DNA of 64,000 nucleotides from Psychromarinibacter halotolerans (GCF_029168315.1 NZ_JARGYD010000009.1:1-64000), one strand, 5' to 3'. Counted from the stretch's first letter, positions 33,378 to 42,984 are shown. Made by a program: numbers and translations. Notes: a model not told the origin generated them from the sequence alone.

Positions 33378-36300
33378 CTATTGCGTGGGGGGCGGCCTGC
33401 GGAAGATGTCTCGGAACATCCCGGGGGTCAGGATCGACAGCGGATTGACGGAAACGCTGGGGCTGGTCGCCTCGCCGCGCATCCGGAAAGAGAAGCCGAA
33501 CAGACCTTCGCCCCGGCGCGACACCACCTGCCCGATCCCGTTCAGGAAATAGACCGGAGAGACGACGCCCTGCATATCCAGCCGCCCGCTCGCAAGGTCG
33601 AAGATCCCGTCCAGCGACAGGCCCAGCGACGGGCCGACGCCGCTGGATCGCAGCAGGGTCAGGCGCGACGGGGTCAGGCGGAACTCGGCATCGACCTCGT
33701 TGAAGGTGATGCCGCCGGTGTTGAACTGGTCGATCAGCCCGACGATCGAGATCGCGGACAACAGGTCGGTCATCGCGGGCGCGTCGACGATGCGGGTGTC
33801 GCGGACGCGCAGATAGCCATCATAGACGCCGTCCTGCCCGGTCGGGTTCAGCGTCAGGTCCAACCGACCGCCCCGGGCCGTCTTGAGAACCCCGGCAGAG
33901 GCCAGCGCCCCGCCCGCGTCTTCGGAAATCAGCCGGATCGCGGCGCCCGACGGTGTCGGGATCACGTCGCCCGACACCCCTGCGCCGCCGTTGATGCGGG
34001 CGGCAAAGCGGCCTTCCAGCCCGCCCCGATTGCGGAACTGGCCGACGAAGCTGGTGAAGGCGATGCCCTCTGACACGATGAGCCGGTCAAGCTGCAACGA
34101 CAGCGGAGACCCCTCGCGCCCGCCCTGCCCGCCGCCGCCGCCACCGCTGCCGCCAAGGTTGGCCTGCCGCAGATCGACGGTGCCGCGCGTCATGGTCACG
34201 CCCGGCGGGCGTCCGGGACCGCGCCCGGTCAGGATCACCGGGCCGTCCAGCCAGTTGCCAACCCTGACGCGGTCGAAGCTGGCGGTCTGCAACGCGCCGT
34301 CGGGGCCAAGGTCGATGACGCCGCTCAGCGACAGACCGGGCGCTTCCAGCACAAGCTGGTCGATGCCCGGCTCTTGGCCGAGCGTTCCCGCGACCTCTAG
34401 CCGGCCGGTGCGGTTGACCGCCTTGCTCCAGCCCAATGCGTCGATCCGCATTCCCATCCGGTTCAGGTCCGACACCAGCCGGAAGGTGGGCGGTTCGTCC
34501 TTCTTCAGGTTCACGGTGATCGTCCCAAGGCCATCGCCCGTGATCGCGTTCGGGGGCAGCCCGATGCCGAATTCGCTTAGGAACGCCTCGCCCAGCTGGA
34601 CCGTGCCCTCGACGGTGCTTTCGCCCGCGTGTTCGGGACCAAACTGCTGCGACCAGACGACGTTCGCGGGCAGCTCGCCCAGAAAGCCCGTGCCCGAAAC
34701 CGCCACACCGCCGGGGTTCGCCCGCAGTTCCAGCCGGTCCGACCGCAGTTCGCGCCCGGGGATCAGCGTGGCCGAGAACACGTTCGTCAGCGTGGCGGCG
34801 GCGTTGTAGTCGACATCCTCGACCTGCACCCGTTTGACCAGATCAAAGCCGATCTCGGTGGTGGTTTCCGCGCGCCCCGTGAACAGGTCGGGCGGACGGC
34901 CCGCCTTGGTCATCAGCTCGAACGGCGGCAGGTCCAGCAGCGACAGCGCCGCCTCGATGCTGCTGTCGGTCTGCAGCGTCACTTCGCCCCGGCCCGGCTT
35001 TCGTTTGATGTTGGGCACCTTGAACGAGGTGCCGGTGACGTCGATCATCCCGCCCTGCGGCGCCGCGACCTGCCCCGATTCCAGCGTGGCGGTGAAGGTC
35101 TGACCGACAAGACTGGCATATCCCGACGCGCCATTGATCGGCGGCAGCGTCTTCATCGGCTTAAGGTCGGCGTCCAGAAAGCTGAAACTGAGGGAAAAAT
35201 CGCCATCCGGCCTTTCAGGGCTGACGCGCAATGCGGCGGCCATGTCGGCGACGGTGCCCTTGAACACGTTCTTCTCCAGCCACTCGCGCGGCTTGGGGGC
35301 GACGGACACCGGCCAGATCGCAAGCAGCCGGTCCAGCCCGATCGGTTCCAGCGCAAGGTCCAGCGCCGCGTCCCAGCCGCCGCGCGTGGCCCGCACGTTG
35401 CCATAGCCGTGAATCCGGCGGTCCTCGTCCACCAGCGAGATCTGCCCGATCTCGACAGAGAATGGGTCCAGCCGCACTCGGAAGTCGATCGCGCCCTCGG
35501 CAAACCCGACCGGTTCGGGGAACAGACCCTCTGGCTGCACCACGACATCCGTCAGCCGGTACTGACCGACCATCGTGGCAGGCCACCCGTTCTCGAAATC
35601 CCGCAGAAAGGCCTGCCCTTCAGCCCGGCCCTGCGCGGCGCCGGTCTGGATCTGAAGGTCCTCGACGCTGATCTGCTGCCGCGCCGCGTCATAGGCCATC
35701 CGCCCCGAAGCGCCGTCGAACCGGATCGGCTCGGTTTCCGGCGTCGGCTGAAGCACCCCTGCGCCGATATCAAGCGCGCCCTCCAGCCCGGTCATCTGCC
35801 CGTCCGGCCCGATCTGCGCGCTAAGCGCCCCGGCGATGGGCGCATCCAGCACCTCTAGAAACGCCAGTGCCGGGGCTTGCGCGGCGATGTCGGCGGTCGC
35901 CGCATTCTGAAACACGGCATCCAGACTGGCCTGCGAGGTACCCTTCTCTGTCTGCATCGTCAGGACCAACGTGGCGAGGTCCTCGGTCCCGTTGAACACG
36001 TCCGCGGTGACGGTCAGGCCAAGGGTGTTGGCCCCGGGTTCCAGCACGATGCGGCCCTCGGTCACCTGCCACAGCCGCCCCGACCGGGCGTCTTCCAGCG
36101 TGATTGTCAGTTGGTTCGCCTCGATCCGCCGCATCCCCGCCAAGGGCGGCTTCTCGAACGCGGCGTCGATGCGGTCCAGCACACCGGCCAGCGTGCCCGA
36201 CGCGCCAAGCCCTTCGCCGAAGCTTAGGTCGAAGGTGCCGTCCGACAGCCGCCGCACGGTGATCTGCGCGCCCGACACCTGCACCGAAGACATCTGCACC

Positions 36301-36659
36301 GTGCCCTGCAGCAGCGCGGGCGCGGTCAAAGCGGCGCTGACCTCGTTCAGGCGCGCGACTTCCAGCCCCCGGCCGTCGATCAGACCGACGTTGCGCAGCC
36401 GCACCCGCGGCACCATCCCGCTGTCGACGCCGACCGAAATACCGCCCAGCGACACCCGCCCGGTCTCGATCTCGGCATTCAGCCGCTCTTCCATCTCGCG
36501 CGTGACCCAGTCCGGCGCGGTCAGCGGGATGCCGGTCACAGCAAGGAACCCAAGCCCCCCGAACACGGACAGCAAGGCCACGCTGAACAGCACCAGCAAC
36601 CCGGCACGCCTGCGGCGGCCGCGTCCCCGACGTGGCTTCTCTTCTGCCGTGTCGCTCAT
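33378..36659 (-). CDS. AsmA/YhdP-like large envelope protein (DUF3971 and AsmA_2 type)
   Basis: A 1093-residue protein with a basic cytoplasmic N-terminus, one transmembrane helix (about 19-41) and a very long periplasmic beta-rich region. The central DUF3971-like part and the C-terminal AsmA-like domain (about 850-1080, ending with GRLDMQGVVSPVYFLNG and FGFSFRMRGEATSP) match the YhdP/TamB/AsmA class. These bridge-like proteins are thought to move phospholipids between inner and outer membrane. A glycine-rich stretch (GGSGGGGGGQGG) interrupts it near residue 840. The next gene (bcp) is divergent. Confidence 0.85.
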   Translation of the reverse strand: MSDTAEEKPRRGRGRRRRAGLLVLFSVALLSVFGGLGFLAVTGIPLTAPDWVTREMEERLNAEIETGRVSLGGISVGVDSGMVPRVRLRNVGLIDGRGLEVARLNEVSAALTAPALLQGTVQMSSVQVSGAQITVRRLSDGTFDLSFGEGLGASGTLAGVLDRIDAAFEKPPLAGMRRIEANQLTITLEDARSGRLWQVTEGRIVLEPGANTLGLTVTADVFNGTEDLATLVLTMQTEKGTSQASLDAVFQNAATADIAAQAPALAFLEVLDAPIAGALSAQIGPDGQMTGLEGALDIGAGVLQPTPETEPIRFDGASGRMAYDAARQQISVEDLQIQTGAAQGRAEGQAFLRDFENGWPATMVGQYRLTDVVVQPEGLFPEPVGFAEGAIDFRVRLDPFSVEIGQISLVDEDRRIHGYGNVRATRGGWDAALDLALEPIGLDRLLAIWPVSVAPKPREWLEKNVFKGTVADMAAALRVSPERPDGDFSLSFSFLDADLKPMKTLPPINGASGYASLVGQTFTATLESGQVAAPQGGMIDVTGTSFKVPNIKRKPGRGEVTLQTDSSIEAALSLLDLPPFELMTKAGRPPDLFTGRAETTTEIGFDLVKRVQVEDVDYNAAATLTNVFSATLIPGRELRSDRLELRANPGGVAVSGTGFLGELPANVVWSQQFGPEHAGESTVEGTVQLGEAFLSEFGIGLPPNAITGDGLGTITVNLKKDEPPTFRLVSDLNRMGMRIDALGWSKAVNRTGRLEVAGTLGQEPGIDQLVLEAPGLSLSGVIDLGPDGALQTASFDRVRVGNWLDGPVILTGRGPGRPPGVTMTRGTVDLRQANLGGSGGGGGGQGGREGSPLSLQLDRLIVSEGIAFTSFVGQFRNRGGLEGRFAARINGGAGVSGDVIPTPSGAAIRLISEDAGGALASAGVLKTARGGRLDLTLNPTGQDGVYDGYLRVRDTRIVDAPAMTDLLSAISIVGLIDQFNTGGITFNEVDAEFRLTPSRLTLLRSSGVGPSLGLSLDGIFDLASGRLDMQGVVSPVYFLNGIGQVVSRRGEGLFGFSFRMRGEATSPSVSVNPLSILTPGMFRDIFRRPPPTQ

Positions 36660-36771
36660 TTGCCTCCGGTCACCGGCAATACGATTTGCCTGTCTTTATC
36701 TTGGCCTGAACCTAGCTAGAACTGAACCAAAACCCACGCTTCCGCATTACACCCAGAGAAGGAGCGACAAA

Positions 36772-37233
36772 ATGATTGAAAAAGGTCAGACCGCCCCCGA
36801 CTTCACACTTCCTCGCGATGGCGGCGGAACCGTGACCCTGTCCGAGCTGCAGGGCGCGCCGATTGTTCTGTATTTCTATCCAAAGGACGACACGTCGGGC
36901 TGTACCCGCGAGGCGCAGGACTTCACCGAAGCTGCCAATGCCTTCAAAGCCGCCGGATGCACCGTTCTGGGGGTCAGCAAGGACACTGTAGCAAAGCACG
37001 ACAAGTTCCGGGAAAAGCACGATCTTGGCATCACGCTGCTGTCCGACGCCGAGGGCAACGTGTGCGAAACCTACGGCACCTGGGTCGAGAAAAGCATGTA
37101 TGGCCGCAAGTTCATGGGCATCGAGCGCACCACCTTCCTGATCGACGCGAAGGGCACCGTGCAGCACGTTTGGAACAAGGTGAAGGTCGCCGGTCACGTG
37201 TCCGAAGTGCTTGCAGCGGCCAAGGCGATCTGA
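36772..37233 (+). CDS. bcp: Thioredoxin-dependent thiol peroxidase (BCP-type peroxiredoxin)
   Basis: A 153-residue peroxiredoxin of the BCP/PrxQ class that reduces hydroperoxides. The peroxidatic residue is Cys44 in YPKDDTSGCTREAQDF. The canonical resolving cysteine five residues later in E. coli BCP is absent here (Gln49), so resolution must use another cysteine or an outside thiol. AGAAGGAG lies at ideal distance from the ATG. It is divergent from the AsmA-like gene, with a hairpin after the stop. Confidence 0.93.
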   Translation: MIEKGQTAPDFTLPRDGGGTVTLSELQGAPIVLYFYPKDDTSGCTREAQDFTEAANAFKAAGCTVLGVSKDTVAKHDKFREKHDLGITLLSDAEGNVCETYGTWVEKSMYGRKFMGIERTTFLIDAKGTVQHVWNKVKVAGHVSEVLAAAKAI

Positions 37234-37238
37234 CCTAG

Positions 37239-37274
37239 GGGAACCGAAAAATCGGCGGTTTTTTGCCGGTTCCC
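37239..37274 (+). terminator. Probable terminator after bcp
   Basis: GGGAACCG (37239-37246) pairs with CGGTTCCC (37267-37274). Inside it an AAAAA/TTTTT extension and a smaller CCGA-AAAA-TCGG hairpin with a following T6 run offer an alternative. One of the two folds probably ends bcp transcription. Confidence 0.45.
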
Positions 37275-37401
37275 GGCAGATTCACCCCATGTTCTTAGCG
37301 TGTTGTGAACAGTTGTTGCCCTAAAATCCCGTAGCGGCTAGGCACGATCCTGTGCGGCAGACTGGGGATTGTGCCGTGCTAAGAAACGGGGAAACGGGAC
37401 A

Positions 37402-38724
37402 GTGCAATCGATTTATGGGATCGGGCATAAGCTGCGCGCGGGTCTGGAACGTACATTTCCGGAGCAGCGCATCTTCCTTCGGTCCGAGACCGACACCAAG
37501 TTCATCCGTCTCAGCGCACCGACGCAGGCCATCGCCTGGTCTGGGTGTGCGATCTTCGTCGGATGGGCCATCGTCGCCACCGCGATCATCTTGATGGACA
37601 GCGTCGGCTCGGGATCGCTTCGCGACCAGGCCGAACGGGAACGCACCCTTTACGAAACACGCCTTGCCGCGCTTTCGGAAGAACGCGACCGCCGCGCCGA
37701 GGAAGCCGCAGCCGCGCAGGAACGCTTTACCGCCGCGCTGGAACAGATCTCGGTCATGCAGTCCGCGCTTCTGGACTCTGAGGATCGCCGCAAAGAGCTG
37801 GAAACCGGCATCGACGTGATCCAGACCACCCTGCGCCGCACCATGAAGGAACGCGACGCCGCGCGCGAAGACACCATCGCCGCGCTGGACCGCCTGAACG
37901 GCGTGGTCGCAGAGAACCGCGGCCATAGCAGCGAAGACGACGAAACCACGCTCGACTTCCTGACCGCCGCGCTTAACGACGCCGCCACCGAACGCGACAC
38001 GATGGCGATGATCGCCGCCGAAGCGAAGTCGACTGTTTCCGAAATGGAATTCGAACGTCGCCTTGCCGAGGAACGCAACGACCGGATCTTCACCCAGCTT
38101 GAGGACGCCGTGTCGATCTCGCTGGAACCGCTGGACGGCATCTTCTCGTCCGCCGGCCTGTCCGCGGATTCGATCCTCGACACCGTTCGCCGCGGCTACT
38201 CGGGCCAGGGCGGCCCGCTGACGCCGCTGACCTTCTCGACCAAAGATGAAGTGCCGGACGCCGACAGCATTCGCGCCAATTCCATCCTGACCCAGCTGGA
38301 CCGGATGAACCTGTACCGGATCGCACTGGAAAAGACCCCGTTCGCGATTCCGATCAAGAACTCGTTCCGCTTTACCTCTGGCTTCGGCCAGCGTTGGGGC
38401 CGGATGCACGAAGGCACCGACTTCGCGGCAGCGCACGGCACGCCGATCTACGCCACCGCCGACGGTGTCGTGATCCACGCCAGCGCGCAGTCGGGCTATG
38501 GCCTGCTGGTCAAGATCCAGCACGAGTTCGGGATCGAGACGCGTTATGCCCACATGAGCAAGATTCGCGTGAACGTCGGGGATAGGGTCTCGCGCGGGGA
38601 TCGGATCGGTGATATGGGAAACACCGGCCGGTCGACAGGCACTCACCTCCACTACGAAGTGCGGATCGGCGGCAAGGCCGTCAACCCGATGACGTATATC
38701 AAGGCAGCGAGAGATGTTTTCTAA
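37402..38724 (+). CDS. M23-family (LytM/DipM-like) metallopeptidase, membrane-anchored with coiled coil
   Basis: A 440-residue peptidase. One transmembrane helix (about 40-65) is followed by a long charged coiled coil (about 75-215) and a C-terminal M23 domain (about 320-435). The zinc ligands are intact: His336 and Asp340 (MHEGTDFAAAHG) and His415-x-His417 (GTHLHYEVRIGG). It should cut peptidoglycan cross-links in the periplasm. The frame has no ATG near its start; GTG at 37402 is preceded by purine-rich ACGGGGAAACGGGACA, and a TTG at 37369 is an alternative. Its end overlaps the bactofilin gene by 11 bases. Confidence 0.9.
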   Translation: MQSIYGIGHKLRAGLERTFPEQRIFLRSETDTKFIRLSAPTQAIAWSGCAIFVGWAIVATAIILMDSVGSGSLRDQAERERTLYETRLAALSEERDRRAEEAAAAQERFTAALEQISVMQSALLDSEDRRKELETGIDVIQTTLRRTMKERDAAREDTIAALDRLNGVVAENRGHSSEDDETTLDFLTAALNDAATERDTMAMIAAEAKSTVSEMEFERRLAEERNDRIFTQLEDAVSISLEPLDGIFSSAGLSADSILDTVRRGYSGQGGPLTPLTFSTKDEVPDADSIRANSILTQLDRMNLYRIALEKTPFAIPIKNSFRFTSGFGQRWGRMHEGTDFAAAHGTPIYATADGVVIHASAQSGYGLLVKIQHEFGIETRYAHMSKIRVNVGDRVSRGDRIGDMGNTGRSTGTHLHYEVRIGGKAVNPMTYIKAARDVF

Positions 38725-39229
38725 GAGCCGAATCAACGAGCCCGGATCAAAGCCGGCCGAAGACCAGGCGGCGAAATCCGCCTCCTCCGACGCCCCGGCA
38801 CCGTCCCGCCCCACCTCTGGCGACTTCTCTGCGCCGCCCGCGCCCAAGGCCAAGCCTCCGGCGTCGACGCTGTCGCAGGACCTGACCATCGTCGGAAACA
38901 TCAAGACGACCGGCGACGTGCAGATCGAAGGCAATGTCGAGGGCGACATTCGCGCCCACCTGCTGACCGTTGGCGAAGGCGCCACCGTCAAGGGCGAGGT
39001 TGTCGCCGATGACGTGGTGGTCAACGGCCGCATCATCGGTCGCGTGCGCGGCCTGAAGGTGCGCCTGACGTCGACCGCCCGGGTCGAGGGTGACATCATC
39101 CACAAGACCATCGCGATCGAATCCGGTGCCCATTTCGAAGGCTCGGTTCAGCGCCGCGACGATCCGCTGGCGAAGGAAAACGCCAAGGGTCAGGCCGCGC
39201 CGCAGAAGCAGCAGCCCGCCAACGGCTGA
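38714..39229 (+). CDS. Bactofilin (polymer-forming cytoskeletal protein)
   Basis: A 171-residue bactofilin. The central right-handed beta-helix domain (about 50-150) has short repeats (LTIVGNIKTTGDVQIEGNVE, KGEVVADDVVVNGRIIGRVR), flanked by Pro-, Ser- and Ala-rich disordered tails. Bactofilins form membrane-associated filaments that position cell-wall enzymes. The start lies inside the end of the M23 peptidase gene (11-base overlap), a linkage known from other bacteria in which the two act together on cell shape. A perfect terminator follows. Confidence 0.93.
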   Translation: MFSKSRINEPGSKPAEDQAAKSASSDAPAPSRPTSGDFSAPPAPKAKPPASTLSQDLTIVGNIKTTGDVQIEGNVEGDIRAHLLTVGEGATVKGEVVADDVVVNGRIIGRVRGLKVRLTSTARVEGDIIHKTIAIESGAHFEGSVQRRDDPLAKENAKGQAAPQKQQPANG

Positions 39230-39275
39230 TCCCTTCGCAGGGCCATTCGGCCCGCAAGGCACTGACAGAATTCAA

Positions 39276-39310
39276 CGGGCGACGCAGACACCTGCGTCGC
39301 CCGATTTCGT
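39276..39310 (+). terminator. Rho-independent terminator after bactofilin
   Basis: Twelve bases at 39276-39287 pair perfectly with 39292-39303 across an ACAC loop, followed by ATTTCGTTT. It closes the M23-bactofilin operon. Confidence 0.85.
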
Positions 39311-39324
39311 TTCGGATTGGGGAC

Positions 39325-40101
39325 CTAGGGCAGCGGGTCGTACAGCGCCCGGCGGTACAGATGCCATGTCGCGTGGCCCAGCACGGGCAAGACCACGAAC
39401 AGGCCCAGAAACCACGGCAGCATCCCGACGAACAGCAACAGCGCGATGATCGCCGCCCACGCCAGCATCACCGGCACGTTCGCAAGCGTGCAGCGGAAGC
39501 TCAGCAGCATCGCCGAGACGAAGTCGATTTCCTTCTCCAGCAACAGCGGCAGGCTGACCACGGTCAGTGCGAACAGGATGAAGGCCGCGACGCCGCCCAC
39601 CGCGAACTCGACCCCGATCATGGTCAGGCCGATTGGCGTCAGGAAGCTGTCCCACGAGGTCGACACGTTCATCAACGCCGATGGCCCCATGAACAGGGCG
39701 AACAGCATATGCGCGAGGAAGGACCAGAACAGGAAGTAGATCACGATGATCGCCCCCGCCCACGGGATCTGCCGGTTCCGTTCCCGCGCGACCACGCCCA
39801 GCACGGCGGGCCATGTCAGGGGTTCACCGTCCTCCAGCCGCCGCGACACCTCGTACAGGCCCACCGCCGCGAAGGGGGCGACCAGCGGGAAGCCCAGCGA
39901 CAGCACCAGCGTCCACGTCCAGTTCCCCGCCCCCAGCAGCGTCAGCACCAGCCCGGCCAGCGCATAAACGCCACCGAAGAACAGGCCGAACCCCGGCGCG
40001 GCCAGAAAGTCGCGCCAGCCGCAGCCCAGCGAAACGACGATCTCTGCAAACGTCACCCGGCCGATCTGCGGCAGCGGGGACGGTTCGAATGTCTCGGCCA
40101 T
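39325..40101 (-). CDS. DUF2189-family multi-span membrane protein
   Basis: A 258-residue integral membrane protein with about six predicted helices in pairs. The N-terminal segment (RVTFAEIVVSLGCGWRDF) and helix ends such as GLYEVSRRLEDGEPLTW match DUF2189 proteins, found near respiratory and cytochrome oxidase genes in proteobacteria; function unknown. GGGAGGT lies before the ATG at 40101. It is convergent with the bactofilin operon and 76 bases downstream of the amidase gene. Confidence 0.85.
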   Translation of the reverse strand: MAETFEPSPLPQIGRVTFAEIVVSLGCGWRDFLAAPGFGLFFGGVYALAGLVLTLLGAGNWTWTLVLSLGFPLVAPFAAVGLYEVSRRLEDGEPLTWPAVLGVVARERNRQIPWAGAIIVIYFLFWSFLAHMLFALFMGPSALMNVSTSWDSFLTPIGLTMIGVEFAVGGVAAFILFALTVVSLPLLLEKEIDFVSAMLLSFRCTLANVPVMLAWAAIIALLLFVGMLPWFLGLFVVLPVLGHATWHLYRRALYDPLP

Positions 40102-40177
40102 AGGCACCTCCCATGGCGGGAACCAGAGCATGACCGATGCGCGCCGAAAAGATGTATTCGCGGGTCAGAATACGGGC

Positions 40178-41584
40178 TTAAAGCTTCGGGGGCCGCGTCT
40201 CGGGCCAGCGGGTGGCATCGTGATAGGCGGCGGCGAGCTGCAACAGCGCCCCGTCCGATCCGCGAGGACCCGCCAGTTGCACGCCCATCGGCAGGCCCCC
40301 TGCCCCGAACCCGGCGGGCATCGCGGTACAGGGCAGCCCGATCAGGCTGACCGGCACCACGCATTCCATCCAACGGTGATAAGTGTCCATCGCCGTGCCT
40401 TCGATGTCTTTCGGCCAATCCCAGTCCGCCGGGAACGGCCAGACCTGCGCGGTGGGCATCGCCACCGCGTCCACCGACGCGAACATCCTTGCGGCGGCGC
40501 GGAACCAGTCGGACCGCACCGCGCTGGCCTGACGGATCTGCTCGTTGCTCAGCGCCATGCCGCGCTCGATCTCCCAGACCATCGCGGGCTTCATCATCTC
40601 GCGCTTCGCGGGATCGGCCCAAGCGGCCGCCTGCCCGCCCGCCACGGCCCAGCTGCGTAGGGTCGTCCAGCTGTCCCACAGCTTGTCCGACGGGAATGGC
40701 GGGGCAAGGTCCACCACGGTGCAGCCGAGGTCCTCGTAGACCGCCAGCGCCTTGCGGCACAGATCCAGGATGCCCCGCTCGGTCGGCCACGCGCCGCCCC
40801 AATCGCCCAGCCAGCCGATCCGCTTGCCCGCGATGTCGCCGGACAGCTTGCCCGCCACGAAGGGGGCCCCGCCGGGCTGTCCCGGTTCCGGTCCCGCCAG
40901 CACCTCTAGCAACGCCGCAAGGTCGCGGGGGTTGCGGGCCATCGGGCCCAGCGTGGACAGCGGGTGCAGGAACAGGTCGCCCTGACCGTCGCCGGGCACC
41001 AGCCCCACGGTGGGCCGGTGGCCGTAGACGTTGTTCCAGCCCGCCGGGTTGCGCAGGCTGCCCATCATGTCCGATCCGTCCGCAACCCAGCCCATACCGC
41101 AGGCCAGCGCCGCCCCCGCGCCGCCGGACGAGCCCCCCGCCGCGCGCGACAGGTCATAGGGGTTCCGGGTCACGCCGAAGATCGGGTTGTAGGAATGCGA
41201 GCCAAGACCGAATTCCGGCACGTTGGTCTTGCCGATCAGGATCGCCCCCGCCGCCCGCAACCGCGCCGCCAGAACCTCGTCGGCGGCAGGCACGTAATCG
41301 GCAAACATGGGCGATCCCCAAGTCGACCGGATGCCCTTGACCGCGACAAGATCCTTCACCGCCATCGGCACGCCATGCAGCGGCCCGCGCCACGGGCCGG
41401 CGTCGACCTCTGCGGCCTCGGCCATCAGCGCATCGTGGTCGCGCAAGGAAACGATGGCGTTCACCTGACCATTCACCGCCGCGATCCGATCCAGCACCGC
41501 CGCCATGACCTCAGAGGCGGACAGCGCCCGCGCCGCCAGCCGCTCGGTCAGTTCCGCCAGCGTCAGCCCAAGAACCTCGTCCAT
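40178..41584 (-). CDS. Amidase signature-family amidohydrolase
   Basis: A 468-residue amidase with the Ser-cisSer-Lys triad: Lys in VPMAVKDLVAV (about residue 77), the cis-serine in AAGGSSGGAGAAL (about 150) and the nucleophile region in GSDMMGSLRNPAGW (about 170-183). The usual GTDTGGSIR is changed to GSDMMGSLR, so substrate preference may differ from GatA and classic amidases. No gatB or gatC is adjacent, which argues against a role in glutaminyl-tRNA formation. GGGAG lies before the ATG at 41584. Confidence 0.87.
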   Translation of the reverse strand: MDEVLGLTLAELTERLAARALSASEVMAAVLDRIAAVNGQVNAIVSLRDHDALMAEAAEVDAGPWRGPLHGVPMAVKDLVAVKGIRSTWGSPMFADYVPAADEVLAARLRAAGAILIGKTNVPEFGLGSHSYNPIFGVTRNPYDLSRAAGGSSGGAGAALACGMGWVADGSDMMGSLRNPAGWNNVYGHRPTVGLVPGDGQGDLFLHPLSTLGPMARNPRDLAALLEVLAGPEPGQPGGAPFVAGKLSGDIAGKRIGWLGDWGGAWPTERGILDLCRKALAVYEDLGCTVVDLAPPFPSDKLWDSWTTLRSWAVAGGQAAAWADPAKREMMKPAMVWEIERGMALSNEQIRQASAVRSDWFRAAARMFASVDAVAMPTAQVWPFPADWDWPKDIEGTAMDTYHRWMECVVPVSLIGLPCTAMPAGFGAGGLPMGVQLAGPRGSDGALLQLAAAYHDATRWPETRPPKL

Positions 41585-41687
41585 CCCGCGCACTCCCGTT
41601 GCTTTCGCTTCAACGGCTAACGCCCCGGCGCGCTTTGCGAAAGTCGCAGGCGTCGTCCTGCGCCGGAAAAACTGCGGCGTGGCACGA

Positions 41688-41719
41688 AAAGAGGCGCCCG
41701 GTATGCCGCGGCGCCTCTG
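41688..41719 (-). terminator. Rho-independent terminator of prfB
   Basis: AGAGGCGCC and GGCGCCTCT (41691-41699 with 41711-41719) form a nine-base stem with an 11-base loop. On the minus strand it is followed by TTTT, 27 bases beyond the prfB stop. Confidence 0.8.
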
Positions 41720-41745
41720 GTCTTTCCAAATTCGTCAGGTGGAGA

Positions 41746-42870
41746 TCAGTCTTCCGCCGTCGCCTCGGCCCGGCTTTTACCCGACACGTCCATCGCCAGC
41801 GTCGCGGCCATGAAGTCGTCAAGGTCGCCGTCAAGCACGCCGGACGTGTCCGACGTCTCGTGGCTGGTCCGCAGGTCCTTCACCATCTGGTACGGCTGCA
41901 GGACGTAGGACCGGATCTGGTTGCCCCAGCCCGCCGAGCCCTTGTTGTCGTGCGCTTCGTTGATGGCGGCGTTCCGGCGGTCCAGCTCCATTTGGTACAG
42001 GCGCGACTTCAGGGCCTTCATGGCGATGTCGCGGTTCTGGTGCTGCGACTTCTCGGACGAGGTCACGACGATGCCGGTCGGGTGGTGCGTGATCCGCACC
42101 GCCGAGTCGGTTGTGTTGACGTGCTGACCGCCAGCACCGGACGACCGGTAGGTGTCGATCCGGATATCGGCGGGGTTCACCTCGATCTCGATGTTGTCGT
42201 CGACCACCGGATAGACCCAGACCGACGCGAACGAGGTCTCGCGCGTGCCCTTGCCGAAGGGCGAGATCCGCACCAGCCGGTGCACGCCGCTTTCGGACTT
42301 CAGCCAGCCATAGGCGTTGTGGCCGGAAATCTTGTACGAGCACGACTTGATGCCCGCCTCGCCGCCGGGTTCCTCGGACTGCAGTTCCACCTTGAAGCCG
42401 CGCTTCTCGGCCCAACGGACATACATCCGCTGCAACATCTGCGCCCAGTCGCAGGCCTCGGTGCCGCCCGCGCCCGCGTTGATTTCAAGGAAGGTGTCGT
42501 TGGCGTCCGCCTCGCCGTTCAGCAGGGCTTCCAGCTCTTTCTGGGCGGCCCGGTCGCGCAGCGTCTTCAGCGCGGCCTCGGCGTCGGCGACGACTTCGGC
42601 GTCGTCCTCCATCTCGCCCAGTTCGATCAGTTCGATGTTGTCGCTCAGGTCGGTGTCGATGCTTTCGAACGTCTGCATCTGATCCACCAGCGCCTGACGC
42701 TCGCGCATCAGCTTCTGGGCGTTGTCGGGATCATCCCACAGCGTCGGGTCCTCGACGCGCGCGTTGAACTCCTCCAGCCGGTGGCTGGCGGTGTCGTAAT
42801 CCATCCGCTGCCGCAGCAAGGTCAGCGACTTGCGGATTTCCTCGACAATGTTCTGCGTTTCGGCGCGCAT
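41746..42870 (-). CDS. prfB: Peptide chain release factor 2
   Basis: A 374-residue class I release factor that recognises UAA and UGA. The tripeptide anticodon SPF lies in VRISPFGKGTRE (about 201), and the GGQ hydrolysis motif in SGAGGQHVNTTDSAVRI (about 245). The gene is one uninterrupted frame from ATG, without the internal UGA and programmed +1 frameshift that autoregulate E. coli prfB. In many alphaproteobacteria prfB follows the PBP1A gene; here PBP1A is 5.8 kb away on the other strand. A terminator follows. Confidence 0.96.
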   Translation of the reverse strand: MRAETQNIVEEIRKSLTLLRQRMDYDTASHRLEEFNARVEDPTLWDDPDNAQKLMRERQALVDQMQTFESIDTDLSDNIELIELGEMEDDAEVVADAEAALKTLRDRAAQKELEALLNGEADANDTFLEINAGAGGTEACDWAQMLQRMYVRWAEKRGFKVELQSEEPGGEAGIKSCSYKISGHNAYGWLKSESGVHRLVRISPFGKGTRETSFASVWVYPVVDDNIEIEVNPADIRIDTYRSSGAGGQHVNTTDSAVRITHHPTGIVVTSSEKSQHQNRDIAMKALKSRLYQMELDRRNAAINEAHDNKGSAGWGNQIRSYVLQPYQMVKDLRTSHETSDTSGVLDGDLDDFMAATLAMDVSGKSRAEATAED

Positions 42871-42984
42871 GGGTCCACCTCTTGTTCAGGCGCCGGTGAT
42901 ACCAACGGCTTTGGTCGGCGGCAAGACCACGGGGCAACCCGCCTGTATATCTGCCGCAAACATCTGCGTCAGGCGCGGCGCGGG

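Noticed and set aside
42780..42870. Programmed frameshift in prfB
   Set aside because: I looked for an internal UGA and slippery CUU near codon 25; the frame is uninterrupted from ATG to stop.
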